DNA from: Planotetraspora thailandica
GTDB taxonomy: Bacteria > Actinomycetota > Actinomycetes > Streptosporangiales > Streptosporangiaceae
DNA: 64,000 nt
Assembly (NCBI RefSeq): GCF_016863335.1
Contig: NZ_BOOR01000005.1
Location: 223,658-287,657, forward strand
Direction: 5' to 3'
Shown here piece by piece: positions 25,688 through 34,662 of the stretch (position 1 is its first letter; every line of letters begins with the position of its first letter). The notes beneath the pieces were generated by a model. That model saw only the letters and a program-made list of their open reading frames with translations. It was not told the origin of the DNA and did not search any database. The translations under genes were made by a program, and so were the position numbers.

Positions 25688-27406
25688 TCAGCGGACGTCG
25701 ACGTAGTCCCCGGCGCTCGAGGTGGTCAGGTACGTGCTGCTGCCGTTGTACTTGGCCATCCAGGTGCCGTCCCGGCTGGCCTTGAATCCCTTGTGCCACT
25801 TGCCGTTGCGATCGGAGCGGGCGGCGCCCATGTAGGACCAGGTCTTCGACCCGTACGGCCGGAAGTAGACGCGTACGCTCTGGCCGCTCAGTGGGAGCCA
25901 GGACGAGGTGTGGCGCTTCAGGACTCCACTCACTGTGATGGTCTTCCCCTTGCGGACCGGCTCCGGTGCCGCGTTGAGCGACGAGATGGCCGTACGGTAT
26001 TTCACCGTCGCGTGGGCGGAGGCGCTGACAGTGTTGAAATCGCGGTCATAGTTGATGTAGTGCAGCCTCCAGTAGCCGGATGACATGGCGGTCGCGTACA
26101 CCTTTACCTGCCCGTTTACCTGACCGTTGGTAACGGGGTGGCCTGCCTGCCAGGACCAGGACTTCCGGTCCTTTGAGAACTCCAAATCCAGCCAGCCGGT
26201 CGTCACCGGAACCATCGCTCCGGTGGCGGTGCGCTTGGTCAGGAGGGCACTTGCGGTGATCTGCGTGCCCTTGCCGACCGGGTTCGGGGACACCGTGAAC
26301 CGGCTGAGGGACGTGCGGTAGAAGGAGGGGATGACTTCGTCGAAGCTTCCATTGCTCGACGCATAAGGGCCGAGGACTGACTTTCCGTCCCGCGTCAGGT
26401 AGGGGAGCGGGGAGAAATACACAAACCACTGGGTGGCCTGCGGCACGACCACCGCAATGGAGTAGTTCCCGTCCGGTCCTGTGCGCGCCGTCGTGACGAG
26501 AGTGTCCTTCCTTGTATCGGAGTCGTAGGCGGAGATTTTGACGTTCTGATCCGGAACGCCGGTCCACTGCCCATCGGCCGTCTTGCGTTCGAGTCGGCCG
26601 GTGACCTTGACGGTGTCGCCGATGACCTTCGGCAGGGAGGAGAAGCCGATGGACACCCGGGTCTGCTGGGGGCGCACCTTGAGATGGCTCAGCGCGGACT
26701 TGGCCCGCATGTACAGCGAGTCTCCGGAGTAGCTCGCATAGGCGTCACTCTCAAGCATGTTCGTGCTCTCGGGCCCGATGTACAGGCGGGCAGGGCTGGA
26801 GAACCTTCCATCCGAGTCGGTCGTCGTGTTGCCGACGCAGGCGCCGTCGAGGCCCAGGCAGATCGTTACGCCCGGCACCCCGCGCTCGCTGCCGTCCCTG
26901 TCCTCGTAGACCAGTCGCCCGGTGTACGTCACGGTGTCGTGGTCGACGTCCACGGTGGACGGCGAAATGGTGAACCCGCTGAACCGCGTCACACCGTGTT
27001 TGTCAAGGCGGCCGGCGGGCTTGCTGGTGACGGTCGCACCGGAGGCGTCGGTGGCTTCGACGTCGATGTAGGTGACACCCATCTCGAGCGTCACCGGCTG
27101 GGAGGTGCGCCAGACGCCGTCGGTCGCGGTCCCGCTGACCAGTTCGAAGTCTTCGACCGTCGCGAACGGCTCCTTGCTGCCGTACAGCCGCAGCCTCGCT
27201 GTGATCTTGGTGATGTCGCTGTCCGAGGCCGCACTCACCTCGATCTGTGTGCTCCACCCCGCCGTGGTGGCCCTCGCGAACCGGATCGTCAGCGCCTCGG
27301 CGGAGGCCGGGTGAGCGACGACGGTCAGCATGGCGGCGAGTGCGACGCCTAAGAAGAGGGCGAACGGCGCCCGCCAGGAGATGACATGTTTCAGCTGTTT
27401 CGGCAC
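25688..27406 (-). CDS. Secreted multi-domain beta-sandwich protein
   Basis: 572 residues from GTG 27406. A signal peptide is clear: basic N terminus, hydrophobic APFALFLGVALAAMLTVVA, then HPASA. The remainder has no catalytic motif and consists of repeated ~90-110-residue Ig-like modules with recurring phrases: TVKVTGRLERK, KGTQITASALLTKR and KGKTITVSGVLKRH. Each is followed by a W-containing strand and a GxWxxxY-type ending. Two cysteines in TICLGLDGACVG may form a disulphide. An adhesion or wall-associated structural role is possible but not shown. Its start overlaps the left copy of the 50-bp repeat. Confidence 0.75.
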   Translation of the reverse strand: MPKQLKHVISWRAPFALFLGVALAAMLTVVAHPASAEALTIRFARATTAGWSTQIEVSAASDSDITKITARLRLYGSKEPFATVEDFELVSGTATDGVWRTSQPVTLEMGVTYIDVEATDASGATVTSKPAGRLDKHGVTRFSGFTISPSTVDVDHDTVTYTGRLVYEDRDGSERGVPGVTICLGLDGACVGNTTTDSDGRFSSPARLYIGPESTNMLESDAYASYSGDSLYMRAKSALSHLKVRPQQTRVSIGFSSLPKVIGDTVKVTGRLERKTADGQWTGVPDQNVKISAYDSDTRKDTLVTTARTGPDGNYSIAVVVPQATQWFVYFSPLPYLTRDGKSVLGPYASSNGSFDEVIPSFYRTSLSRFTVSPNPVGKGTQITASALLTKRTATGAMVPVTTGWLDLEFSKDRKSWSWQAGHPVTNGQVNGQVKVYATAMSSGYWRLHYINYDRDFNTVSASAHATVKYRTAISSLNAAPEPVRKGKTITVSGVLKRHTSSWLPLSGQSVRVYFRPYGSKTWSYMGAARSDRNGKWHKGFKASRDGTWMAKYNGSSTYLTTSSAGDYVDVR

Positions 27407-27450
27407 AGATATGAGACTTCCAACGGACGATCAAGGTTTACCCGCAACGG
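27401..27450 (+). repeat. 50-bp direct repeat, left copy
   Basis: 46 of 50 bases match 29355-29404 in the same orientation. This copy overlaps the start of the secreted beta-sandwich gene. The two copies bracket the alpha/beta hydrolase and broken XRE genes, so that 1.9-kb block may have been inserted or rearranged by recombination. Confidence 0.8.
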
Positions 27451-27485
27451 GCCGAAGACGACCGCGGGAGTCCGCCCGTGAGGCG

Positions 27486-28277
27486 TCACAGAATGAAGCC
27501 GCGGACCAGCTCGACGAACTCGTCGGTCTTCTCGAAGAGGACGACGTGGCCGGCGTCCAGTTCGGCATAGGTGCTGCCGGGGATCGCGGCGTGCAGCTGG
27601 AGGCTGTGTTCCACCGGGACGGTGGCGTCCTGGGAGCAGCCCACGACCAGGGTCTCGGCCTCGATCCGTGGCAGCAGGGGGCCGACGTCCACTCGCAGGT
27701 CAAGGTCGATATGGCGCGGGGTGCCCGGCGTGGGGGGCAGGAGAGGCACCAGCTTCTCGACCTCGTCACGGCCGATCGCGTTGAGGAATCCCCGGCTGAA
27801 CCCGGTCAGCGTGATCAGGCGGCTGAACGCCTCGGTGCCCGCGGCTCCCAGGTGATGCAGCACGGTGAACAGGTTGCGCAGGTACTCGTCGCCGTCCGTC
27901 GCGACCCATCCGGCGACCAGGACGAGCCGGCGCACCAGGTCGGGGCGGAGGGCCGCGACGGCCGTGGCGACGGGGGAGCCGAGGGAGAACCCGACGAGAT
28001 CCACAGGCCCGGTCCCATTGTGCTCGATCACCGCGATGACCTGCCCGGCCAGGCCCTCCACGGTGAGCGGCGCCTCGTCGTCGACGGTCAGGTCGGTGCC
28101 GGACAGGTTGGGCGTGATCACTGTCCGCCGATCGGCGAACCTGGGGGCGATCTGCCCCCAGGTCATCTCCGCGCAGGCCGAACCGCTGCCGTGCACCAGG
28201 ACGAGGCCGGGGCCGGAGCCGGTACGCGAGTAGTGGACGGCCGCGTTCCCCACATTGATGGTGGTTCCGCTGGTCAT
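27486..28277 (-). CDS. Alpha/beta fold hydrolase
   Basis: 263 residues, cytoplasmic, from ATG 28277 with GGAGA 7 nt upstream. The oxyanion strand is LVLVHGSGSAC and the nucleophile elbow GFSLGS (Ser). A late Asp in GCSQDATVPVEHS and the His in LDAGHVVLFEKTDEF complete a plausible catalytic triad. The substrate is unknown and could be an ester or epoxide-type small molecule. It is divergent from the XRE regulator 128 bp away, an arrangement in which these regulators often control the neighbouring enzyme. Confidence 0.82.
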   Translation of the reverse strand: MTSGTTINVGNAAVHYSRTGSGPGLVLVHGSGSACAEMTWGQIAPRFADRRTVITPNLSGTDLTVDDEAPLTVEGLAGQVIAVIEHNGTGPVDLVGFSLGSPVATAVAALRPDLVRRLVLVAGWVATDGDEYLRNLFTVLHHLGAAGTEAFSRLITLTGFSRGFLNAIGRDEVEKLVPLLPPTPGTPRHIDLDLRVDVGPLLPRIEAETLVVGCSQDATVPVEHSLQLHAAIPGSTYAELDAGHVVLFEKTDEFVELVRGFIL

Positions 28278-28404
28278 GGTCGTGTCTCCTTCGTTTGGCG
28301 TCGTTGTGCACCGCACACTGTGCCGCCGTCGTGGAGAGGGGAGCAGAGCCCGCTGTTGCCTGGGATCGGCGGTCCCTGGCTAGGGTCTCCCGCGGCCTGG
28401 CACC

Positions 28405-29284
28405 ATGGCCGGTATGCCGATGGACCGTCGCGAGCTCGCAGATTTCCTGCGCAGATGCCGCGAACGGCTGAGCCCGGAGGAGGTCGGCCTCGTCCGAGGG
28501 CCCCGGCGCCGCACGCCTGGGCTGCGGCGCGAGGAGGTGTCCCAGCTCGCCGGAATGTCGGCCGACTACTACATCCGCCTGGAGCAGGCCCGCGCCCCCC
28601 CCCAGCCGTCCACGCAGATCCTTGCCCCGCTCACCCGCGCGCTACGGCTGGACGAAGACGAGCGAGACCACCTCTACCTGCTCGCCGGGCACCGCCCGCC
28701 GACCGGCCCCCAGGCGGGCGACCACGTACGGCCCGGCCTGCTCCACCTGCTCGACCAGCTCACCGACACCCCGGCGCAGGTGCTGAGCGACCTCGGCGAC
28801 GTGCTCGCGCAGAACGCGATGGCCCAGGCGCTGCTGGGCGGGGTGTGCACCGTATCCGAGCACGGCCGCAACCTGATCTGGCGCTGGTTCACGGATCCAG
28901 AGGCACGCGCCGCCTACCCACCGGAGGAGCACGGCCACTACAGCCGCATGCACGTGGCAGACCTGCGCGCGGCCGTCGCCCACCGGTCGAACGACCCGGT
29001 GGCGGCCCGCCTGGTCCAGCGACTGCGCGAGGCGAGCGAGGAATTCGGCGCTCTGTGGGATCTGCACGAGGTGGGTGTCCGCCGGCCGCACCCGGGTCCG
29101 GCTCGTGCACCCGCTCATCGGGCCGATCGAGCTGGAGTGCGAGACGTTGTTCACTGCGGACGCGGACCAGCGCCTGGTCGTGTTCACCGCGCCGCCGGGC
29201 ACCGATCACGTCACCCATCTCGGCCTGCTGCGCGTTCTCGGCAGTGAGCGATTCGGCATCGTCACGGCAGCCGGCGACCGATGA
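28405..29284 (+). pseudogene. XRE/MmyB-like regulator with frameshift
   Basis: An N-terminal helix-turn-helix (TPGLRREEVSQLAGMSADYYIRLEQ) is followed by the MmyB-type ligand-binding region up to LWDLHEV. Around 29066-29075 the frame breaks. The expected continuation TRVRLVHPLIGPIELECETLF through DQRLVVFTAPPGTDHV is in the +2-shifted frame (open 29075-29284). Deleting one G from the GGG at 29069-29071 restores it. In the original frame the tail is Arg/Pro/His-rich nonsense. It is either a true one-base insertion or a sequencing error. A C9 homopolymer at ~28595 shows the region is error-prone. Divergent from the alpha/beta hydrolase. Confidence 0.75.
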
Positions 29285-29354
29285 GAAGCCGGACTCGGTT
29301 ACCAGGCCCGCCAAGCGGCCTGGCAGATCAGGCGCCGAGCGCTCTTAGCTGCGT

Positions 29355-29404
29355 CGGCACAGACATGAGGCTTCCAACGGGCGATCAAGGTTTACCTGCA
29401 ACGG
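29355..29404 (+). repeat. 50-bp direct repeat, right copy
   Basis: 92% identical to 27401-27450, same orientation, 1,954 bp apart. It lies between the broken XRE gene and the LCAT-like gene. See the left copy. Confidence 0.8.
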
Positions 29405-29505
29405 CCGGATCACCGCCTCACACACACGAACTTTCAGACAGTCCCAACTGCCCTGCCTGCTGCCCACGGGTATGGCAGTGGATACCAATCGCTTGGGGGG
29501 CTCCG

Positions 29506-30762
29506 ATGCTCGATGGTCGCTGGATTCACGGTGTGCTGACGGCGTTGGTGCCGCTGGGGCTGTTCGCTGGACCGCTCGAGCCGCCGTCACCGCAGGCGAT
29601 GCCGCCGGTGGTGCTGTTCCCCGCATTCCATTTCACCAAGCTCCAGGTCACCGTGCGCGGCCAGACGACGGCGTCCGAATGCCCGCGGTCGGGCGCCTTC
29701 CAGGACTGGTTCCGCAACGACCGGCCGAGCAGGACCTTCAGCCAGGTCTGCCAAGACCGGCTGCTCACTCTCCGCTACCGGGACGATCCGTCGCTGCCGA
29801 TGCCGGCGCGCTTCTCCGAGCAGTCCGGTGTCACCGTCCAGATCATCGATTACGGCCGCACGGACAGCTCCCCGTATTATGAGGCGCTGTACCGCAGGCT
29901 CGAGGCCGCCGGATATGTGCGCGACAAGAACATCCGGGTAGCCGGGTACGACGCTCGGCTCACCCCCGACATGGGCGGCTTCCTCCAGCGCACCCGCGGC
30001 CTCATCGAGGACGCCTACCACGACAACGGCAACCGGCCGGTGCATCTGGTCGGCCACTCCAACGGGCCGCTCTACGCCCAGTACCTCCTCACCCACACCA
30101 GTCAGGCGTGGCGGGACAAATACATCCACGGTTTCACCCCGATCGCGGGCAATATGCCGGGGCAGGGCCTGCTATACCCCTTCATGTTCACCGGGCAGAA
30201 CATCCAGGATTTCAGCTACCCCACGACCAGGGAGAACGCACGGAGCAGCGCGCAGATGTACCAGAGCGCCCCCTCCACCTACATGAGCGCCGCCGATCCG
30301 GCGATCTTCGGCGACCGCGAGGTCGTCATCCGCGACTTCTCAACGAACCGCTCCTACACCCCGCGCGACTACCCTCGCCTATTCGCCGATGCCAGGCTGC
30401 GGACGGTCGGGGAGATCGCCGCTTACTACACCGGCTTCGTCCGGTTCGCCGACCCGAAATCGTTCCCCAAGGTGGACGTCTACGCGGAGAAAGGCTCCGG
30501 CCTTCCGACGGTCGTCGGGGCGCGACTGGCGAACCTGAGCACCGGGCAGATCGCCGATCCCAGTGGATTCCTCCAGCGCGACGGCGATGGCAACCAGGAG
30601 GACATCACCAACGATGCCATCCTGGCCTGGCGGGCGATGCGCTGCCACCACTTCAGCCTGACCGACAACCCGGGCGTGAATCACGTCGCGCTACCCGGCG
30701 ACCCCGCTCTGCTCGACCGCCTGGTCGCCAACCTGAGTAGTCCGCGTACCCGCTGCCCGTAG
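29506..30762 (+). CDS. Secreted LCAT-like lipase/acyltransferase
   Basis: 418 residues from ATG 29506 (G-rich SD six bases upstream). A hydrophobic N terminus, VLTALVPLGLFAG, predicts secretion. PVVLFPAFHFTKLQV and the nucleophile elbow LVGHSNGPLYAQYLL match lecithin:cholesterol acyltransferase-type alpha/beta hydrolases. The segment following (FTPIAGNMPGQGLL) and the late NHVALPGDPALL with a candidate catalytic His support this. Probable reaction: phospholipid deacylation or acyl transfer at the cell surface. The upstream region carries the 50-bp repeat rather than an operon partner. Confidence 0.78.
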   Translation: MLDGRWIHGVLTALVPLGLFAGPLEPPSPQAMPPVVLFPAFHFTKLQVTVRGQTTASECPRSGAFQDWFRNDRPSRTFSQVCQDRLLTLRYRDDPSLPMPARFSEQSGVTVQIIDYGRTDSSPYYEALYRRLEAAGYVRDKNIRVAGYDARLTPDMGGFLQRTRGLIEDAYHDNGNRPVHLVGHSNGPLYAQYLLTHTSQAWRDKYIHGFTPIAGNMPGQGLLYPFMFTGQNIQDFSYPTTRENARSSAQMYQSAPSTYMSAADPAIFGDREVVIRDFSTNRSYTPRDYPRLFADARLRTVGEIAAYYTGFVRFADPKSFPKVDVYAEKGSGLPTVVGARLANLSTGQIADPSGFLQRDGDGNQEDITNDAILAWRAMRCHHFSLTDNPGVNHVALPGDPALLDRLVANLSSPRTRCP

Positions 30763-31191
30763 GGTCGCCGGCGGTACGGCCCCGCATCATGCGCGTGTCG
30801 CGTCCAGGGGTCGCGGTACAGGGGCATGAAACGCCTACACCACTCCAGCGGACGCGACCGTGCCGTCAACTCGTTCACGATGTCCAAGCGCCGCAATGGC
30901 GGATGAGCTCAGGTCTACTTGGCTGCGTTGAAGCGGCTCGGTTGTCATCCGAATCGAATCAACGGCATCCGAATTGATGCTCACTTCTTCCCCCTCAACG
31001 CCGATGGTGAATGTGCCGGAAAACCGGAGCGATACGGATATCCGAAAATCTTTGATTTGCGGCACGTGCAGCACGTTCTAAGTCTGTGATGCAACAGATA
31101 TATGCCTTGATCTCCCCATCGGCCGGATTGATGAATACGTTGCGGGCTACGTGTGCATTTTTTCCGCGGTTCAACGTCCCGAGGAGTAAGT
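30763..31191. other. Intergenic, no firm gene
   Basis: 429 bp of lower G+C than the flanks. A minus-strand frame at 30835-31074 (GTG start, 79 codons) reads ISVSLRFSGTFTIGVEGEEV in part and looks mildly protein-like, but has no clear SD or relative I recognise. The last 100 bp probably hold the promoter of the M28 peptidase, whose SD GAGGAG lies just before 31192. Confidence 0.4.
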
Positions 31192-32733
31192 ATGCGTTCC
31201 CGCCTGCGTAGGGGCATGCTCGGCGCGATCACCGCCGTAGCCGTGACCCTGTCACCGCTCGCGTTATCGGGTACGGCCAGTGCCCACTCCAACAACAACT
31301 CCGTTCGCAAGCTCGTCAAGGCGGTCTCCGGCAAGAACGTCAAGAAGCACCTCCAGGCATTTCAGGCCATCGCCGACCACAACGGCGGCACCCGCGTGTC
31401 CGGAACCCCCGGCTTCGACGCCTCACGTGACTACGTGGCCCGCAAGCTGCGCGCCGCCGGATACGACGTGACGATCCAGCCGTTCGAGTTCACCTTCGAC
31501 GGCTACAAGACGCCACCCGTGCTGAAGCGGACGAGTTCGGCGCCGAAGACGTACACGTACGGGTTCTTCGGCGACTATGTGGCGATGGCCGAGTCGCCCT
31601 CAGGGGCGGTCAGCGGCACCGTCCAGGGCGTGGACCTCGTGCTGCCGCCGGGCCCCGCGGCCAACTCCTCGAGTTCGGGGTGTGAGGCGAGCGACTTCGC
31701 CGGGTTCGTCGCCGGCAACGTCGCGCTGATGCAGCGCGGCACCTGCAACTTCCGCGTGAAGGTGGACAACGCCATCGCGGCGGGTGCTTCGGCGGCGATC
31801 GTGTTCAACGAGGGGCAGCCGGGCCGTACGGAGGTCGACCTCAACCCGACGCTCGGCGGCCCCGGCGTGACGATCCCGTCGTTCTTCACCAGCTTCGAGG
31901 CCGGACAGGAGCTGGCCGCCGCGGGCACCGCGGTCACGATGAACTGGGACCCGATCGTCGAGACCCGGACCACCTACAACGTGATAGCCCAGAGCAAGAA
32001 GGGCAACCGGGACAACGTCGTCATGCTCGGCGCGCACCTGGACAGCGTCCAGGAGGGGCCCGGCATCAACGACAACGGCTCGGGCAGCGCCGGCACCCTT
32101 GAGGTGGCGCTGCAGTTCGCCAAGACCAAGCCGAAGAACCAGATGCGCTTCGCCTTCTGGGGAGCTGAGGAGTTCGGCCTCCTTGGATCCGAGCACTACG
32201 TCGCCTCGCTGACAGCGGAGGAGCGGGCGAAGATCGCCCTCTATCTCAACTTCGACATGATCGCCTCGCCGAACCACACGTTCGGGATCTACGACGGCGA
32301 CGGTGACGCGTTCGGCACCGCCGGTCCTCCCGGCTCCGATGCGATCGAGGAGGACTTCGAGAAGTTCTTCGCCGGTCGTGGGCTGCCGTTCACGGCGACG
32401 GCGTTCACCGGACGCTCGGACTACGGGCCGTTCATCGCGGCCGGGATCCCGGCAGGCGGCCTGTTCACCGGGGCTGAGGTCCTCAAGACCGAGCAGGAGG
32501 CCCAGATCTTCGGCGGTACGGCGGGCATCCCGCTCGACCCCTGCTACCACAGCGCCTGTGACACGATCGCCAACATCAACGACAAGGCGCTGGACGTGAA
32601 CTCCGACGCCATCGCGACCCTGGCCGCGACGTACGCCTTCGACATCGGGACGATCGGCGCCGGCGCCCCGGCCGCCGCGAAGAGCGCCGCGCGGACCGCG
32701 CATGCGCACAAGCCGGCGGACTCGATGAGCTGA
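31192..32733 (+). CDS. Secreted M28 family aminopeptidase with PA domain
   Basis: 513 residues. The signal peptide (RSRLRRGMLGAITAVAVTLSPLALSG...ASA) directs secretion. A protease-associated insert sits at ~145-245 (GCEASDFAGFVAGNVALMQRGTCNF). The M28 zinc ligands follow in order: GAHLDSVQEGPGINDNGSG (His and bridging Asp), WGAEEFGLLGS (Glu-Glu), NFDMIASPN (Asp) and CYHSACDT (His). Relatives are Streptomyces griseus-type aminopeptidases that remove N-terminal hydrophobic residues. ATG 31192 has GAGGAG ~7 nt upstream. A strong hairpin follows the stop. Confidence 0.92.
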   Translation: MRSRLRRGMLGAITAVAVTLSPLALSGTASAHSNNNSVRKLVKAVSGKNVKKHLQAFQAIADHNGGTRVSGTPGFDASRDYVARKLRAAGYDVTIQPFEFTFDGYKTPPVLKRTSSAPKTYTYGFFGDYVAMAESPSGAVSGTVQGVDLVLPPGPAANSSSSGCEASDFAGFVAGNVALMQRGTCNFRVKVDNAIAAGASAAIVFNEGQPGRTEVDLNPTLGGPGVTIPSFFTSFEAGQELAAAGTAVTMNWDPIVETRTTYNVIAQSKKGNRDNVVMLGAHLDSVQEGPGINDNGSGSAGTLEVALQFAKTKPKNQMRFAFWGAEEFGLLGSEHYVASLTAEERAKIALYLNFDMIASPNHTFGIYDGDGDAFGTAGPPGSDAIEEDFEKFFAGRGLPFTATAFTGRSDYGPFIAAGIPAGGLFTGAEVLKTEQEAQIFGGTAGIPLDPCYHSACDTIANINDKALDVNSDAIATLAATYAFDIGTIGAGAPAAAKSAARTAHAHKPADSMS

Positions 32734-32743
32734 TCTTTCATCA

Positions 32744-32774
32744 CGGCGCCCGCACCCGCGTGGTGCGGGCGCCG
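32744..32774 (+). terminator. Hairpin after M28 peptidase
   Basis: A perfect 13-bp stem: CGGCGCCCGCACC (32744-32756), loop CGCGT, GGTGCGGGCGCCG (32762-32774), 11 bp after the stop codon. There is no T tract, as is common for actinobacterial hairpin terminators. Confidence 0.7.
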
Positions 32775-33231
32775 TCCCCTTGCCAGGGACGGGGGATTGG
32801 GCTGGACGACACCTTCATGCGGGCATTGCCCCACACGCTGCGCGACACAGCAGCACCGGTCGGGACCCAGGTGCGCACTGCTCTTGCTCGCGCCTGCGTC
32901 GTCGGTGATCCCGGCTCGCCGAAGCCGCATGCCAGATCGTGTCCATCGTCTATTGAGGCACCACCACCTCGTCGACCGTCTACCGCGTTGCGAGCGGGAT
33001 CTCGGGGTAGTCGAAGGGCATGGCGGGCTGACCCCGCCTGGACGACCCAGGCACGCCCGGTTCGCTGATCGCCGAGGACAGCCTGGACGGCGGCGACCTC
33101 GTCGGGATCGGCCGGCAGCAGCCCATGAGCGAGTACGGCCGTGCGCGCCGGTGCGAGGACGGGCGTGTCCACCAGCCCCGGCGGCCGGGGCCGCGTGGAC
33201 TACCAGTCGATGCGTGAGAGGAGAGTCGTCA
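32775..33231. other. Intergenic, no supported gene
   Basis: 457 bp. Minus-strand frames include protein-like scraps such as LAHGLLPADPDEVAAVQAVLGD near 33100 and, in another frame, MPFDYPEIPLATR near 33010. This may be a decayed gene, but no family can be named. The GAGAGGAGAG at 33215-33224 is the SD of the decarboxylase. Confidence 0.4.
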
Positions 33232-34653
33232 ATGGATGAGCTGCGCAGGGCCGGCCGGGCGGCCGCCGACCTCGCCGCCGATCACCTCGCCGGCATCATG
33301 GACAACCCTGTCTGGCGGCCGGTGCGCGGCGCCGACCACGACTGGCTGACCCGCCAGGATCTTCCCGCCGCCGGCCGCCCGCTCGACGACCTGGTTCACG
33401 ATGTGCGAACGCGGATCCTGCCCTATCCCATGGGCAACGGGCATCCAAGGTTCTTCGGATGGGTGAACTCTCCGCCGTCGCCTGCGGGCGTCGTCGTGTC
33501 GTCGCTGGCCGCCGCGCTGAATCCGAGCTGCGCGGGAGGGGATCATGCCGGCGCGCTGTTGGAGCACTCCGTCGTACGGTGGCTCGCGGAGCTCGTCGGT
33601 TACCCGCACCGCCCCGGCGGTGGGCTGCTGACCAGCGGCGCCTCGATGGCCACCATCATCGCCGTCGCGTCAGCCCGCCAGCGTGCCGCCCGCCGCGACG
33701 GCTGGGACGTACGCGAGGACGGTCTGTCCGGTCATCCGCCGATGGTGATGTACGTGTCGGCGGAGGCACACGGCTGCCTGCGAAAGGCCGCCGAACTACT
33801 CGGGCTCGGCAGTCGGCACCTGCGTGTGGTCCGGGTCGACGACACGTTCCGCCTCGACGTGAACGCACTGCGCACTGCGATCGCCGAAGACCTCGCCATG
33901 GGACTGCGACCGTTCTGCGTAGCCGCGAGCGCGGGCACGGTCAACACCGGTGCGATCGACTCGCTCGACGAGATCGCCGACATCGCCGCGGAACACGGGC
34001 TGTGGTTTCACGTCGACGGCGCCTATGGCGCGCCGGCCGTCCTCGCCAGACAGACCGCGCCCGCCTTCGCAGGCTGGGAGCGGGCGGACTCGGTGGTGCT
34101 GGACCCGCACAAATGGCTCGGGGTCCCAGTCGACTGCGGGTGCGTCCTGCTCCGCGACCCGGCCTTCGCCCGCGACGCGTTCAGCCTCGTACCGGCGTAC
34201 CTGCGCGACGACGAGGCCGGGGATCTCGGCTGGTTCGCCGAGTACGGCCCGGAGCAGACCCGGCAGTTCCGCTCCCTGCGGGCCTGGGCGACGATGGCGC
34301 ACCTCGGCCGCGAGGGAATCGTCCGGCTCGTCGAGCACACCATGAGTCTCGCGCGCCGACTAGCCGTTCTCATCGAGGATTCGGACGACTTCGAGCTGCT
34401 CGCTCCGGTCACGACATCCATCACCGCGTTCCGGTACCGCCCGCGCCCGGAGCTCGGGCCAGACCCGCTTGACGCGCTCAACCGAGCGATCCCGGCCGCG
34501 GTCCGGCGGCGTGGGCGGGCATTCCTCACGGGTACGCGGCTGGCCGGTGCGGAAGCGATGCGCGCCTGTTTCCTCAACCCGGCGACGACCGAACAGGATC
34601 TCGCCGTGCTTCTCGCCGAGATTCGCGCCGCGGCAGCGGAGTTGTCCGGGTGA
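33232..34653 (+). CDS. PLP-dependent group II decarboxylase (aromatic amino acid type)
   Basis: 473 residues, cytoplasmic. It has the pyridoxal-phosphate lysine in LDPHKWLGVP, the cofactor Asp in WFHVDGAYGAPA and CVAASAGTVNTGAID. The N-terminal MGNGHPRFFGWVNSPPSPAGV matches DOPA/tryptophan/tyrosine decarboxylases. The predicted reaction is decarboxylation of an aromatic or related amino acid to its amine, with the substrate not determined. ATG 33232 has GGAGAG 7 nt upstream. The convergent MFS gene ends 9 bp after its stop and might export the amine, but the opposite orientation argues against an operon. Confidence 0.9.
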   Translation: MDELRRAGRAAADLAADHLAGIMDNPVWRPVRGADHDWLTRQDLPAAGRPLDDLVHDVRTRILPYPMGNGHPRFFGWVNSPPSPAGVVVSSLAAALNPSCAGGDHAGALLEHSVVRWLAELVGYPHRPGGGLLTSGASMATIIAVASARQRAARRDGWDVREDGLSGHPPMVMYVSAEAHGCLRKAAELLGLGSRHLRVVRVDDTFRLDVNALRTAIAEDLAMGLRPFCVAASAGTVNTGAIDSLDEIADIAAEHGLWFHVDGAYGAPAVLARQTAPAFAGWERADSVVLDPHKWLGVPVDCGCVLLRDPAFARDAFSLVPAYLRDDEAGDLGWFAEYGPEQTRQFRSLRAWATMAHLGREGIVRLVEHTMSLARRLAVLIEDSDDFELLAPVTTSITAFRYRPRPELGPDPLDALNRAIPAAVRRRGRAFLTGTRLAGAEAMRACFLNPATTEQDLAVLLAEIRAAAAELSG

Positions 34654-34662
34654 ACGAATCAT

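Noticed and set aside
27401..29404. Insertion sequence flanked by terminal repeats
   Set aside because: The repeats are direct rather than inverted, and no transposase lies between them.
30835..31074. 79-codon minus-strand frame before the M28 gene
   Set aside because: It has weak protein-like character but no SD, no recognised family, and sits in an A+T-richer promoter-like region. Not enough to call a gene.
32741..33172. 143-codon minus-strand frame after the M28 gene
   Set aside because: Only a short stretch looks protein-like. The frame crosses the terminator hairpin and has no ribosome site.
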